A stretch of 64,000 nt of DNA from Affinirhizobium lemnae (GCF_022968395.1 NZ_JALJQZ010000005.1:109990-173989), one strand, 5' to 3'; positions 8,748 to 16,548 are shown, counted from the stretch's first letter. Translations and numbers: made by a program. The notes: generated by a model from the sequence alone, not told the origin.

Positions 8748-8772
8748 AACGCTCAACCATCGCCTTGGTTCC
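8748..8772 (-). promoter_or_regulatory. EcfG-type promoter for the stress kinase
   Basis: On the minus strand GGAAC (8772-8768), 16 bp, CGTT (8751-8748): a perfect consensus. It lies 45 bp beyond the phyR stop codon, so the kinase has a GSR-dependent transcript in addition to any read-through from phyR. Confidence 0.8.
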
Positions 8773-8816
8773 AAACAGAACAGTCATATCAGTGCTATGT
8801 ATCAATGGCCGTCTGT

Positions 8817-9611
8817 TCAAGCAGCAGCCTTGACAGCCTCATTGAAGAAGAGCGCTTGGCTGATCAAAGCTTTGACCATGTCAGGGTTGAACGGCTTCGT
8901 CACCAAGAAGGCGGGCTCCGGCCGCTCGCCTGTCAGCAGGCGCTCCGGAAACGCGGTAATAAAGATGACTGGGACGCTGGAGGATTTCAGAATTTCATTC
9001 ACGGCATCGATACCAGAACTGCCGTCTGCCAGCTGAATGTCGGCCAAAACCATTTTCGGGCTCGAACTCTGGAAAAGAGCAACGGCTTCCTTGTGCGTGC
9101 GGGCAATGCCAGTCACGCGGTGGCCAAGATCCTGCACCATCTGCTCGATATCGAGAGCAATGAGCGGCTCGTCTTCGATGATCATAATATCGGTCGCAAC
9201 CTGACGCGAGATCTCGCGCGATGCCTCATCCAGCAGGCGCGTAACCTCATTGACGTCGACGTCCAATATTTCCGCCGTTTCCTCCAAGGTGAAACCCTCG
9301 ACAGAAATTAGGAGGAAGGCGTGTCGCGCCTGCGATGGAAGCGACGCAAGATTGGCAACGGCACGCTGCTCCCACGCGAAGGGCGACTCGATTGGACGGA
9401 TCTCGATTGCAGTGGAACCAAAGATTGCGACGAAAAGTTTATACAGCGAAACGCGGTCCTTTGAACTTTCCGGAAAGATGGAAATATCGGCAATCAAAGC
9501 TTCCAGGACCGCCGCGACATATGCGTCTCCCGAGGTCTGCGAGCCTGTTACGGCGCGGGCGTAACGGCGCAGATAAGGAAGGTGGGACGCAACGCGAGTG
9601 GTAAGTGACAT
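8817..9611 (-). CDS. phyR: PhyR, general stress response anti-anti-sigma response regulator
   Basis: A 264-residue hybrid of a sigma-factor mimic and a receiver. Residues 1-135 resemble ECF sigma regions 2 and 4 (LPSQARHAFLLISVEGFTLEETAEIL), but without real promoter-binding function in the family. Residues 140-260 form the receiver with acidic pair Glu146-Asp147, phospho-acceptor Asp191, Thr219 and Lys239. When phosphorylated, PhyR exposes the sigma-like domain, binds NepR and frees EcfG. It is divergent from nepR-ecfG and has a perfect EcfG promoter, giving positive feedback. All catalytic residues are intact and the length is typical. Confidence 0.97.
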   Translation of the reverse strand: MSLTTRVASHLPYLRRYARAVTGSQTSGDAYVAAVLEALIADISIFPESSKDRVSLYKLFVAIFGSTAIEIRPIESPFAWEQRAVANLASLPSQARHAFLLISVEGFTLEETAEILDVDVNEVTRLLDEASREISRQVATDIMIIEDEPLIALDIEQMVQDLGHRVTGIARTHKEAVALFQSSSPKMVLADIQLADGSSGIDAVNEILKSSSVPVIFITAFPERLLTGERPEPAFLVTKPFNPDMVKALISQALFFNEAVKAAA

Positions 9612-9654
9612 TCAGAATCTCCCCTGATGCCCAGTGGGCAATGAACGTGGTATC

Positions 9655-9679
9655 AACGGTAACCTAGAAAAAAAGTTCC
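9655..9679 (-). promoter_or_regulatory. EcfG-type promoter for phyR
   Basis: On the minus strand GGAAC (9679-9675), 16 bp, CGTT (9658-9655), a perfect consensus. Predicted start near 9648 gives a leader of about 37 nt before the phyR ATG. Confidence 0.85.
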
Positions 9680-9699
9680 GTCTTCAGGGAACTTTTTTT
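9668..9699. repeat. Perfect inverted repeat carrying two back-to-back -35 boxes
   Basis: AAAAAAAGTTCC (9668-9679) and GGAACTTTTTTT (9688-9699) are perfect 12-bp arms 8 bp apart. Each arm carries the -35 box of one of the divergent promoters, so two RNA polymerases could hardly bind at once. The structure also resembles a bidirectional terminator, but no gene reads into it. Confidence 0.75.
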
Positions 9700-9712
9700 A
9701 TTCGAGCGCATT
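9688..9712 (+). promoter_or_regulatory. EcfG-type promoter for nepR-ecfG (imperfect -10)
   Basis: GGAAC (9688-9692), 16 bp, CATT (9709-9712). The -35 is perfect and the -10 differs from CGTT at one base. Autoregulation of nepR-ecfG is usual in this system, and the weaker box may keep sigma factor levels below those of PhyR. Confidence 0.65.
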
Positions 9713-9747
9713 CTCAATTGACGATACTGCAATAGGCTGCCTGCGTG

Positions 9748-9963
9748 ATGAGTGAAGACGAAACCAGAAACAAAGAAAAGATGAACACACCACAATCGAG
9801 CAACTTCCGGCCGGGCGCCATGCTACCGAACGCTTCGATTTCGCGCAAATTGCGGGAATTTTATGATGCGGTTCAGGAAGAAGGCATTCCGGATCGCTTT
9901 CTCGATCTCTTGGAACGTCTCGAAGAGGCTGAAAAGAGTGCAAAATCGGTGAATGCGAAATGA
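9748..9963 (+). CDS. nepR: NepR, anti-sigma factor of EcfG
   Basis: A small protein of 71 residues with the NepR core in its second half (ISRKLREFYDAVQEEGIPDRFLDLLERLEEAE), two helices that clamp EcfG or, after stress, phosphorylated PhyR. The N-terminus is polar and probably disordered, as in other NepR proteins. The start is uncertain: GTG at 9745, ATG at 9748 or ATG at 9781 are in frame, and none has a strong ribosome site; 9781 would still keep the whole core. Its stop overlaps the ecfG start (ATGA), so anti-sigma and sigma factor are translationally coupled. Confidence 0.93.
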   Translation: MSEDETRNKEKMNTPQSSNFRPGAMLPNASISRKLREFYDAVQEEGIPDRFLDLLERLEEAEKSAKSVNAK

Positions 9964-10526
9964 TCACGGATCAAGAAAATGACGATCGCGCTTTTAAGCG
10001 AGACCTTTTGGCATCCTTGCCAAATCTTCGTGCTTTTGCGGTCTCACTGACGGGCCGTCACGACAAGGCTGATGACCTGGTGCAAGATACTATCATGAAG
10101 GCCTGGGGAAACCAGAAGAGTTTCACGGCGGGCACAAACATGCGCGCCTGGCTGTTCACGATACTTCGCAACGAATTTTACAGCCAGATGCGCAAGCGTG
10201 GACGTGAAGTTCAGGATAGCGACGGCCTGTTCAGCGAGCGGTTCTCAGTGCATCCTGAACAGTATGGCCGTCTGGATCTGCAGGACTTCCGCAAGGCGCT
10301 GGATACTTTGCCCGACGATCAGCGTGAAGCCATCATTCTGGTGGGTGCTGCAGGCTTTGCCTATGAAGAAGCGGCGACGATCTGCGGCTGTGCCGTCGGC
10401 ACGATCAAAAGCCGCGTTTCTCGTGCCCGCGCAAGGCTTCAGGAAATTCTGGGTGTTTCCGGCGAAGGCGATTTCGGTCCCGATCCCGGCGATGCCGCAA
10501 TCACAGCAAGAGCTTTCGGAAGCTAG
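9960..10526 (+). CDS. ecfG: EcfG-type RNA polymerase sigma factor (general stress response)
   Basis: A 188-residue ECF sigma factor. Region 2 (LPNLRAFAVSLTGRHDKADDLVQDTIMKAWGN, then MRAWLFTILRNEFYSQMRKR) recognises the -10 element, and region 4 (LPDDQREAIILVGAAGFAYEEAATICGCAVGTIKSRVSRARARL) reads the GGAAC -35 element. It is coupled to nepR by an ATGA overlap and divergent from phyR, the canonical GSR arrangement. The many GGAAC-N16/17-nGTT sites in this window are its predicted targets. Its 3' end overlaps that of the convergent receiver gene by 4 bp, with no terminator between. Confidence 0.96.
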   Translation: MITDQENDDRAFKRDLLASLPNLRAFAVSLTGRHDKADDLVQDTIMKAWGNQKSFTAGTNMRAWLFTILRNEFYSQMRKRGREVQDSDGLFSERFSVHPEQYGRLDLQDFRKALDTLPDDQREAIILVGAAGFAYEEAATICGCAVGTIKSRVSRARARLQEILGVSGEGDFGPDPGDAAITARAFGS

Positions 10527-10954
10527 AACCGCTTCGCGGCAGCATAAACGTCCTGCACCACCGCTACCAATCTCTCATCATCGAACGGTTTCAACATAAC
10601 AGGAATTCCTTGAAATCCCGGAACTCCTGAACGGTGACGGCTGTCCACGGACGTAAAAACAAATCCAGCGCCCGCCTCCCGCAGGCGCTGGATTCTCCCC
10701 CATAGAACCTCCGTTACGAAATCGATGTCAATCAACATGACATCGAACGCCCCTTCCTTAAGCAAGGTGTCGACATCGCGCGGCATGGCAATCGTGACGC
10801 AGCACCCGAATGCCTCTCCTAGAACCTGCTCGGCTTCCATAGCCACCAGATAGTGTGTATCGATGACCAGAAGGCGCACGCGAATGTCCCGGATGGTGAA
10901 ACCAAGGAAAGCCATAGAACATTCATGGAACGGTGGGTCATTTAAAAAAGACAT
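10523..10954 (-). CDS. Single-domain response regulator with a degenerate acidic pocket
   Basis: A protein of about 143 residues built of one receiver domain and no output domain. The phospho-acceptor Asp (VMLIDIDF), Thr/Ser (FVFTSV) and Lys (MLKPF) are present. Where a normal receiver has a pair of acidic residues (for example Glu-Asp in PhyR), this one reads Asp-Thr (LLVIDTHYLV), so metal binding and phosphorylation may be weak. The start was set at ATG 10954 to keep a short N-terminal extension; ATG 10915 is an alternative, and the longer frame to 11083 would overlap the divergent Crp/Fnr gene. Convergent with ecfG, it may act as a phosphate sink or partner of the local kinase, which is inference only. 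Confidence 0.7.
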   Translation of the reverse strand: MSFLNDPPFHECSMAFLGFTIRDIRVRLLVIDTHYLVAMEAEQVLGEAFGCCVTIAMPRDVDTLLKEGAFDVMLIDIDFVTEVLWGRIQRLREAGAGFVFTSVDSRHRSGVPGFQGIPVMLKPFDDERLVAVVQDVYAAAKRF

Positions 10955-11010
10955 AGCAGCACTCAGTTTTTCTTCTATTGTCTTTTTCCCATGCCAAAAA
11001 TCGGTCCGCC

Positions 11011-11769
11011 ATGGCTCAAAGCAAATCATTCGCTGCTGTCCGCATCCCCTGTGAACTCTGTCCGTTACGTGCTCGGGAGACATTCCGTGATTTTGATTCG
11101 ACCGAACTTGGGTTCGTGTCCTCCTTCAAGATTGCGGAACTTCTCCTCGAACCGGGAACGACAATCATTGACGAAGGCCAGCGCCACCCACAACTCTACA
11201 CGGCTCTCGCAGGATGGGGCTTCCGTTACAAGATCCTGGAGGATGGGCGTCGGCAGGTCCTGAACTACGTGCTGCCCGGGGACCTGATTGGCCTGCAAGG
11301 CAATCTGATGTCGGAAATGCTGCATTCGGTCGAGGCGCTGACGAAGATGACCCTTTGTGTCTTCGAGCGCGAACGTCTGACCGCTCTCTTCCAGAACCAT
11401 CCGTCGCTGGCCTATGACCTCACCTGGATTGCCTCGCGCGAGGAATCCATACTGGATGAACATCTTCTCTCCGTCGGGCGCCGCACGGCTCTGGAGCGCG
11501 CGGCCTATCTTCTCGCCTTCCTGGATCACCGGGCTCAGGCCACCGGCGTTTTCCCCGAAGAAGGGCCGAAGGTTCTGCCCCTGACCCAGCAGCATGTTGC
11601 CGATACACTGGGACTGTCGCTCGTCCACACGAACAAGACATTGAGGCGTCTGTCGGATGCGGGTGTCGTGCGCTGGCTGGATCGCGGTTCGGAGGTTCTG
11701 GAGCGCGGCAAGCTCTTCGATATTGCAGGCTGGCAACCATCTGTCGAAGGCATGCGCCCATTCATCTGA
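11011..11769 (+). CDS. Crp/Fnr family transcription regulator
   Basis: A 252-residue regulator with an N-terminal cyclic-nucleotide-like beta-roll (about residues 30-145) and a C-terminal winged helix-turn-helix (LTQQHVADTLGLSLVHTNKTLRRLSDAGVV, about 195-225). The N-terminus carries one Cys pair (CELCPLRARETF). True FNR oxygen sensors need four cysteines, so an Fe-S cluster of the FNR type is not supported. Related proteins are numerous in Rhizobiales and mostly of unknown signal. It diverges from the receiver gene with a short AT-rich gap. Start chosen at the ATG that gives the usual family N-terminus; the ribosome site is weak. Confidence 0.88.
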   Translation: MAQSKSFAAVRIPCELCPLRARETFRDFDSTELGFVSSFKIAELLLEPGTTIIDEGQRHPQLYTALAGWGFRYKILEDGRRQVLNYVLPGDLIGLQGNLMSEMLHSVEALTKMTLCVFERERLTALFQNHPSLAYDLTWIASREESILDEHLLSVGRRTALERAAYLLAFLDHRAQATGVFPEEGPKVLPLTQQHVADTLGLSLVHTNKTLRRLSDAGVVRWLDRGSEVLERGKLFDIAGWQPSVEGMRPFI

Positions 11770-11803
11770 CTTGCTTCATCAGACAGACTTCCCAAACGAA
11801 AAA

Positions 11804-11821
11804 CGCCCCGAAACCGGGGCG
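11804..11821 (-). terminator. Rho-independent terminator of the dps operon
   Basis: Read on the minus strand, CGCCCCG pairs with CGGGGCG over a 4-nt loop and is followed by TTTTT. It lies between the convergent Crp/Fnr and dps genes. Confidence 0.8.
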
Positions 11822-11844
11822 CCTTCGAATCAAGGAATATCGCG

Positions 11845-12357
11845 TTATTCCGCGACGATTGCCCGCAGCATCCAGAGTGCTTTTTCATGGAATGTCAGGC
11901 GGTCGGTCAGCATGTCTGCGGTCACCACATCGCCGGCTTCGTCAGCCTTTTCCGCCGTGTCACGCATGACCTTGACGGCAGCCTCATGGTCGGCGACGAG
12001 GTCGTTGACCATGTCCACGGCCGTCAGCTTGCCAACTTCGTTCGCCTTTGGCGCAAACTGGGCTGCTTCGCCCAGCGTTGCCGGAGCAAGGTGTCCAAGC
12101 GCGCGGATCCGTTCCGCGATGATGTCCGAAGCCTTGAACAGCGCGTTATAGTGCTCTTCCGTCAATTCGTGCAGCGGCTTGAACAGAGGGCCAACAACGT
12201 TCCAGTGGTAAACATGGCTCTTGATCGTCAGCCGATAGGTAGCAGCCAGAATATCGGACAGGCTCTTTGCAGCCTGCGCCCGGTATTTCGACTCGAGCCC
12301 AATATTGATCTCTTCGTCGTGGGACTTGGGTTTAAGAACTGCAGATGCGTTTGCCAT
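11845..12357 (-). CDS. dps: Dps, DNA-binding ferritin-like protein from starved cells
   Basis: A 170-residue Dps protein, which forms dodecamers that oxidise and store iron and protect DNA from peroxide. The shared-interface ferroxidase ligands are visible in KSHVYHWNVVGPLFKPLHELTEEHYNAL (residues about 45-72), with an Asp/Glu partner on the neighbouring subunit. The N-terminus is short with a few lysines, as in other rhizobial members. It is the last gene of a three-gene minus-strand operon that starts with a perfect EcfG promoter, so it is a predicted GSR output. A terminator follows. Confidence 0.96.
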   Translation of the reverse strand: MANASAVLKPKSHDEEINIGLESKYRAQAAKSLSDILAATYRLTIKSHVYHWNVVGPLFKPLHELTEEHYNALFKASDIIAERIRALGHLAPATLGEAAQFAPKANEVGKLTAVDMVNDLVADHEAAVKVMRDTAEKADEAGDVVTADMLTDRLTFHEKALWMLRAIVAE

Positions 12358-12383
12358 GTCATGGCTCCTCTGTTTGAGCTTGT

Positions 12384-12827
12384 TTAAGCGCTTGGGTTCG
12401 ATGGATCGTTTCCACCGCCCAGAAGCTTCAATGCGATGAGGCCCACACCGCCCGATATGGCGGCGGCCATAAGCGGTTTCGATTTCACCAGCAGCGGCAG
12501 CGCTGAGACCGCCGCTGTCAACATCATGGCCCGGCTGCCTGCGGCTGCCTCGCGACGACGCTTTTCATCGGCCTTGTTCTTGATGGACACCGCCAGAAGA
12601 ATAATCAGGACGATGAGCAGTGCCCCACCTGCAACCGATGCAAGGGCAGTTACCGGGCCGACCTTGCGAGAGAGATAAACTGCAAGCGCTGCAATGCCGG
12701 TTCCATAGGCCGTCAGTGCAAAGAGCGCAGCAATGGCATAGAGAATGACATTGCGCTTGGTCCGCTGGGCGAAACCTCGCACATCCGACGTCAACAGCGA
12801 GGCCAGAAGAGGCGCAAGTGCACCCAT
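12384..12827 (-). CDS. Small inner-membrane protein, phage-holin/DUF1469-like
   Basis: A 147-residue membrane protein. The start is ATG 12827, directly behind the stop of the upstream gene, and the longer open frame to 12998 lies over that gene and is ignored. Two hydrophobic segments (about residues 25-50 and 55-85) form a hairpin like the actinobacterial/proteobacterial phage-holin superfamily 3 proteins that pair with DUF883 proteins. A basic loop (KNKADEKRRREAAAG) and a third hydrophobic stretch near residue 115-135 follow. Its position between a DUF883 gene and dps is common in alphaproteobacterial stress operons. Role unknown, probably envelope or membrane stress. Confidence 0.78.
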   Translation of the reverse strand: MGALAPLLASLLTSDVRGFAQRTKRNVILYAIAALFALTAYGTGIAALAVYLSRKVGPVTALASVAGGALLIVLIILLAVSIKNKADEKRRREAAAGSRAMMLTAAVSALPLLVKSKPLMAAAISGGVGLIALKLLGGGNDPSNPSA

Positions 12828-12828
12828 G

Positions 12829-13155
12829 TTAGCGACGCGACAGAAGCGCGAACAGGAAGCCGATGCCGGCAGCGATTGCCACAGACTGAAGCGGCTTTGT
12901 GCGGATCTGGCGCTCGATATCCTTTTCGATCGACTGAAACTGCGCACGGGCAGAATCAAGAGCCTGTGCCGAAGCATCCATGGCCTCATTCGAGGCACGA
13001 CGCGCCTTGTACTTCAGGTCATCAGCCTTGTTGGATCCGGCAGCGGCCACGGAACGGGCAAGGGCCGCAAGGTCTTCGCGAAGTTGCTGGAGCTGCTTTT
13101 CGATATCGCCTTCAGAACCGGTACGCGTGAAATCATTCGGTGAATTCATGGACAT
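12829..13155 (-). CDS. DUF883/ElaB-YqjD-like membrane-anchored protein
   Basis: A 108-residue protein with a long charged helix (QLQQLREDLAALARSV through ARAQFQSIEKDIERQIR) and a single C-terminal membrane segment (SVAIAAGIGFLFALLSRR). This layout matches ElaB/YgaM/YqjD proteins, inner-membrane anchored and ribosome-associated in E. coli stationary phase. Four ATGs cluster here; 13155 was chosen because the AGGAG at 13166-13162 is then 6 nt away. Its promoter is a perfect EcfG site about 110 bp upstream. It leads the operon with the holin-like gene and dps. Confidence 0.85.
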   Translation of the reverse strand: MSMNSPNDFTRTGSEGDIEKQLQQLREDLAALARSVAAAGSNKADDLKYKARRASNEAMDASAQALDSARAQFQSIEKDIERQIRTKPLQSVAIAAGIGFLFALLSRR

Positions 13156-13260
13156 CATCATCTCCTGATAATTGAATAAGACCCGGAAAGCAGATCGGCT
13201 CTGGCGCCAATCGTCCCCCACTGCGACGAGCACCCCGCAGGCTCTCGTTTTCATGCCGTC

Positions 13261-13285
13261 AACGCCGATCTCTGCAATTTGTTCC
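13261..13285 (-). promoter_or_regulatory. EcfG-type promoter for the DUF883-membrane protein-dps operon
   Basis: On the minus strand GGAAC (13285-13281), 16 bp, CGTT (13264-13261), a perfect consensus. Predicted start near 13254, about 99 nt ahead of the first start codon. Confidence 0.83.
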
Positions 13286-13305
13286 TTAACCGACCGGGAA
13301 CAAAA

Positions 13306-13337
13306 AAGCCTTGAGCGATGTCAATCGCTCAAGGCTT
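13306..13337 (-). terminator. Rho-independent terminator of the amidase operon
   Basis: Minus-strand AAGCCTTGAGCGAT pairs with ATCGCTCAAGGCTT over a 4-nt loop, followed by TTTT. It lies 25 bp after the amidase stop and just upstream of the stress promoter at 13285. Confidence 0.88.
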
Positions 13338-13361
13338 ATGATCTTCGCAGATGGAAGACTG

Positions 13362-14756
13362 TCAGGCGGCGGGCGGCTCTGGCCAACGGGTGACACCCCC
13401 ACTCATGATCTCGAACGCCTTCGACAAACGAAGAACAAACTGATCGGCGAAACGTGGGCCGACGATCTGCATTCCGATTGGCATGCCGCTCCTGGAGAAA
13501 CCGCAATTGATAGAGGATGCCGGCTGCTCGGACATGTTCCATGGCACGGTAAAGGCGATATGCTCGAACGGCAGCGCCGGATCATTGGTGGGTGACGCCC
13601 ATTCCGCCGGATAGGAGACGATCGGGTTTGTCGGCGAGATTACGGCGTCGACAGTGGTAAACAGACGCCCGCAGGTCTTGCGCATTTCCATGGTCTGGTT
13701 GAAACCGCGCACGGCCTCCACACCGGATACCGCGGCGCCGCCCTTCGCCCATTCAAAAATGTAGGGCAGGATCTCGGCGTGCTTTTCCGCACTCATGGTC
13801 TCGATATCGCCCCAGAAGCGGGAACGCCAGAATTTGTCCAGGCCGTCCAGCATGGCCCGCGTCAGGACAGGACTGACCGGTATGATCTCCGCGCCTGTCT
13901 GCTCGAACAGGCGTGCGGCAGCAATGATGGCATCCTTCACCTCTTCTTCCACACCAATCCCGGTGCCGGCATCCAGCATCAGGCCGATCTTCAGGCCCTT
14001 GAGATCGATGTCGAAATCCAGCCAGTTGAAATCATTGGGCGGAAGGGATGTACCGTCGCGCCAGTCGGGGCGCGAAAGCGGCTCCATCGCAATGGCGGAA
14101 TCTTCAACGCAACGGGTCATCGGCCCCGCACAACGCCCGACATAATAGGGATCGACCGGAATACGGCCATGGCTAGGCTTGAAGCCGAAAAGACCTGTCC
14201 AGCCCGCAGGCAAGCGTACCGATCCACCTATATCGGTCCCGATATGCAAAGGACCGAAGGAGGCGGCACCGGCAGAGGCCGCACCGGCGCTGGATCCGCC
14301 GGGGTTCTTCGACAGATCCCAGGGATTTCGGCTCAAGGGATGAAAGCTGGAAAGGCCCGAAGACAGCATTCCATAATCCGGACACGTGGTCTTGGCGAAA
14401 ATCACCGCGCCATCTTCCCGGCAGCGGGCAGCAATTGGCGCGTCTTCCGCTGCCGGAACGAGATCGACTGCCTTTGTGCCAAGCGGAACCGGATCGCCTT
14501 TCGTGGCAATCAACTCCTTCAATGTGACCGGAATTCCGTCCAGTACACCGAGGGTCTCGCCGCTCGCCCAACGCTGCGTGGCGGCAGAAGCCTGCGCCCG
14601 CGCACTCTCGGGATTATAGAGATAAAGCGCCTGAACATGGGGCTCGAAGGCTTCGATGCGCTCTTCCACCGCCTGCCAGTATTCCAGCGGAGAGAGTTTC
14701 CTGGCGGCATAGAGCTCGCGGATCTGCCGGATGGTCAGGCTCAGCAATTCATTCAT
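13362..14756 (-). CDS. Amidase (amidase signature family)
   Basis: A 464-residue amidase of the GatA/AtzF class, hydrolysing a carboxamide by a Ser-cisSer-Lys triad. The signature GGSSAGAASAGAASFGPLHIGTDIGGS is at about residues 152-178, and the catalytic lysine is in VTLKELIATKG near residue 78. The gene ends a minus-strand operon with two permeases and a solute-binding protein, so its substrate is probably the imported compound or a product of it (an amide or peptide-like molecule). No signal peptide. It is a full-length family member, but substrate specificity cannot be read from sequence. Confidence 0.9.
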   Translation of the reverse strand: MNELLSLTIRQIRELYAARKLSPLEYWQAVEERIEAFEPHVQALYLYNPESARAQASAATQRWASGETLGVLDGIPVTLKELIATKGDPVPLGTKAVDLVPAAEDAPIAARCREDGAVIFAKTTCPDYGMLSSGLSSFHPLSRNPWDLSKNPGGSSAGAASAGAASFGPLHIGTDIGGSVRLPAGWTGLFGFKPSHGRIPVDPYYVGRCAGPMTRCVEDSAIAMEPLSRPDWRDGTSLPPNDFNWLDFDIDLKGLKIGLMLDAGTGIGVEEEVKDAIIAAARLFEQTGAEIIPVSPVLTRAMLDGLDKFWRSRFWGDIETMSAEKHAEILPYIFEWAKGGAAVSGVEAVRGFNQTMEMRKTCGRLFTTVDAVISPTNPIVSYPAEWASPTNDPALPFEHIAFTVPWNMSEQPASSINCGFSRSGMPIGMQIVGPRFADQFVLRLSKAFEIMSGGVTRWPEPPAA

Positions 14757-14779
14757 GGCATTGTCTTTTCACTGTTTCG

Positions 14780-15598
14780 TCAAACATTGTCGCGCGGGTC
14801 GAGAAGATCACGAAGGCCATCGCCCAGCATGTTGAGGCCGAGCACCGCCAGCGCAATGGCGCTACCGGGAAGAAGCGCAAGCCATGGCGCCTGCCCCATG
14901 AAGGTCTGCGAATCCGAAAGCATGCGGCCCCAGGTGGGCGTCGGTGGCGGCATACCCAGACCCAGAAAACTGAGGCCCGCTTCCGTCAGGATCGCAAGAC
15001 CGAGCTGGATGGTGACTTGAACCAGGATCTGGTTGGTGATGTTCGGCAGCACATGCACATAGGTGATCTTGGCGCGATTGCGCCCCATGCTGACGGCGGC
15101 CATGACATAGTCACGCGTCCAGATCTGCCGCGCAGCGCTCAAGGTGACACGGGCAAACACGGGAACCATGAAGACCGCAATCGCAATGATCGCCGTGAAC
15201 CGCCCTGCCCCGATGAAGGCACCGAACAGCATGGCTGAAAGAATCGGCGGAATGGAAAAGATGATGTCGCAGGCGCGCATCACCACCGTTTCCGTCAGCC
15301 CCCGGATCGCAGCGACCGTAACCCCCACCAGGGTGCCGAGCGTCGCTCCGATCGCCACTGCAAGGAACGAGGTCGAAAGCGAGTTCCAGGCTCCCACCAT
15401 CAGCATGGATGCCATGTCGCGCCCGAACTGGTCCGTGCCCAAAAGACCGTGCGCCAGCGGCGGCTTCAGTTTGTGCACGATCTGCATCTTCGTGGGCGCA
15501 AACGGCGTCCAGACAAGTGACAGCAGTGCGATAAAGACGAGCAAAGCCGTGATAATGAGACCGGCGAGAAGCGTCGGGCGGCGCAGGATCTGTCGCAT
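14780..15598 (-). CDS. ABC transporter permease, DppC type
   Basis: A 272-residue permease with about six membrane segments. The family marks are HGLLGTDQFGRDMASMLM near residue 55, the EAA loop (YVMAAVSMGRNRAKITYVHVLPNITNQ) and the ending LGDGLRDLLDPRDN. The start codon overlaps the stop of the partner permease gene by one base, so the two are coupled. The set (binding protein, two permeases, amidase) has no ATPase of its own; the pair at 19292-20877 upstream on the same strand may serve both. Confidence 0.92.
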   Translation of the reverse strand: MRQILRRPTLLAGLIITALLVFIALLSLVWTPFAPTKMQIVHKLKPPLAHGLLGTDQFGRDMASMLMVGAWNSLSTSFLAVAIGATLGTLVGVTVAAIRGLTETVVMRACDIIFSIPPILSAMLFGAFIGAGRFTAIIAIAVFMVPVFARVTLSAARQIWTRDYVMAAVSMGRNRAKITYVHVLPNITNQILVQVTIQLGLAILTEAGLSFLGLGMPPPTPTWGRMLSDSQTFMGQAPWLALLPGSAIALAVLGLNMLGDGLRDLLDPRDNV

Positions 15599-16548
15599 CA
15601 GCGCGCTCCTGCCCGCAATCGCGGGTCGATGAAGAGATAGAGCATGTCGACGAGGAAGTTCATGACGATCACCAGACCGGCGAAGAACAGGATCACATTC
15701 TGCATCACCACCACGTCTCGCTGGGAAAGCGCCTGATAGGCAAGCCGCCCAAGACCCGGCAGGTTGAACACGTTTTCCACCAGCACGGCCCCCGCAATGA
15801 GAAAGGTGAATTGCAGTCCCAGAATGGTGACGACAGGCACCATGGCGTTCGGCACTGCATGCAGCCAGAGCGCAGTCCTTTCCGACAAGCCTTTGGAGCG
15901 GGCAGTGCGAACATAATCCTCGGACATGACCTCAAGAACGGAGGTGCGGGTAACCCGTGTCAGCACGCCCGCCTGCGGCAGAGCGAGCGCGATGGCAGGC
16001 AACAGAAGCGCCTTGAGGGATATCCAGAAACCCGCACTCCAGCCCGGAAATCCGCCCGCGGGCATCCAGCCGAGCGAAACTGAAAAGAGGAGGATCAACA
16101 ACAGGCCGACCCAAAAGCCCGGAACGGCGATGAAGAGTTGCGAGACAACGCCCACGATATAGTCCAGCCCACTGTTGCGCTTTCCCGCAGAGATGACGCC
16201 AAGCGGCAGTGCAAGGCTGACGGAGAGAAATACCGCAAGCAGGGCCAGCGGCACCGTCACCGCCAACCGTTCCGCAATCAAACCCGCGACCGGAACGCTG
16301 TAGGTGTAGGACGTTCCGAAATCGCCGCGTAGGGCCTGCCCCAGCCAGATCCCGTAGCGCACCAGAAGCGGCTGATCGAGGCCCATCTGTTTCTGAAGCG
16401 CAGCCAGCGTTTCCGGCGTGGCCGAGGTTCCCAGCATGACAGACGCCGGGTCGCCTGGCAGAAGATCCATGACGAGAAAAATCAGCGCCGAGACGATCAG
16501 AAGAGTAACCACAAGACCGGCGATGCGGCGGACGATGAGGGCAACCAT
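15598..16548 (-). CDS. ABC transporter permease, DppB type
   Basis: A 316-residue permease. The start was set to ATG 16548 (MVALIVRRIAGLVVTLLIVS), which has a good ribosome site and begins with the normal first helix; the longer frame to 16605 adds 19 residues without family support. It contains LLPGDPASVMLG, the EAA loop (YVRTARSKGLSERTALWLHAVPNAMVPV) and the C-terminal LVDMLYLFIDPRLRAG. It lies 114 bp after the binding protein gene, and the gap holds a small hairpin. Confidence 0.92.
   Translation of the reverse strand: MVALIVRRIAGLVVTLLIVSALIFLVMDLLPGDPASVMLGTSATPETLAALQKQMGLDQPLLVRYGIWLGQALRGDFGTSYTYSVPVAGLIAERLAVTVPLALLAVFLSVSLALPLGVISAGKRNSGLDYIVGVVSQLFIAVPGFWVGLLLILLFSVSLGWMPAGGFPGWSAGFWISLKALLLPAIALALPQAGVLTRVTRTSVLEVMSEDYVRTARSKGLSERTALWLHAVPNAMVPVVTILGLQFTFLIAGAVLVENVFNLPGLGRLAYQALSQRDVVVMQNVILFFAGLVIVMNFLVDMLYLFIDPRLRAGAR

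Noticed and set aside
9668..9699. Inverted repeat between phyR and nepR read as a terminator
   Set aside because: Both flanking genes are transcribed away from it and its arms are the -35 boxes of two promoters.
11011..11769. FNR-type oxygen sensor
   Set aside because: Only one CxxC pair is near the N-terminus; the further cysteines needed for an Fe-S cluster are missing.
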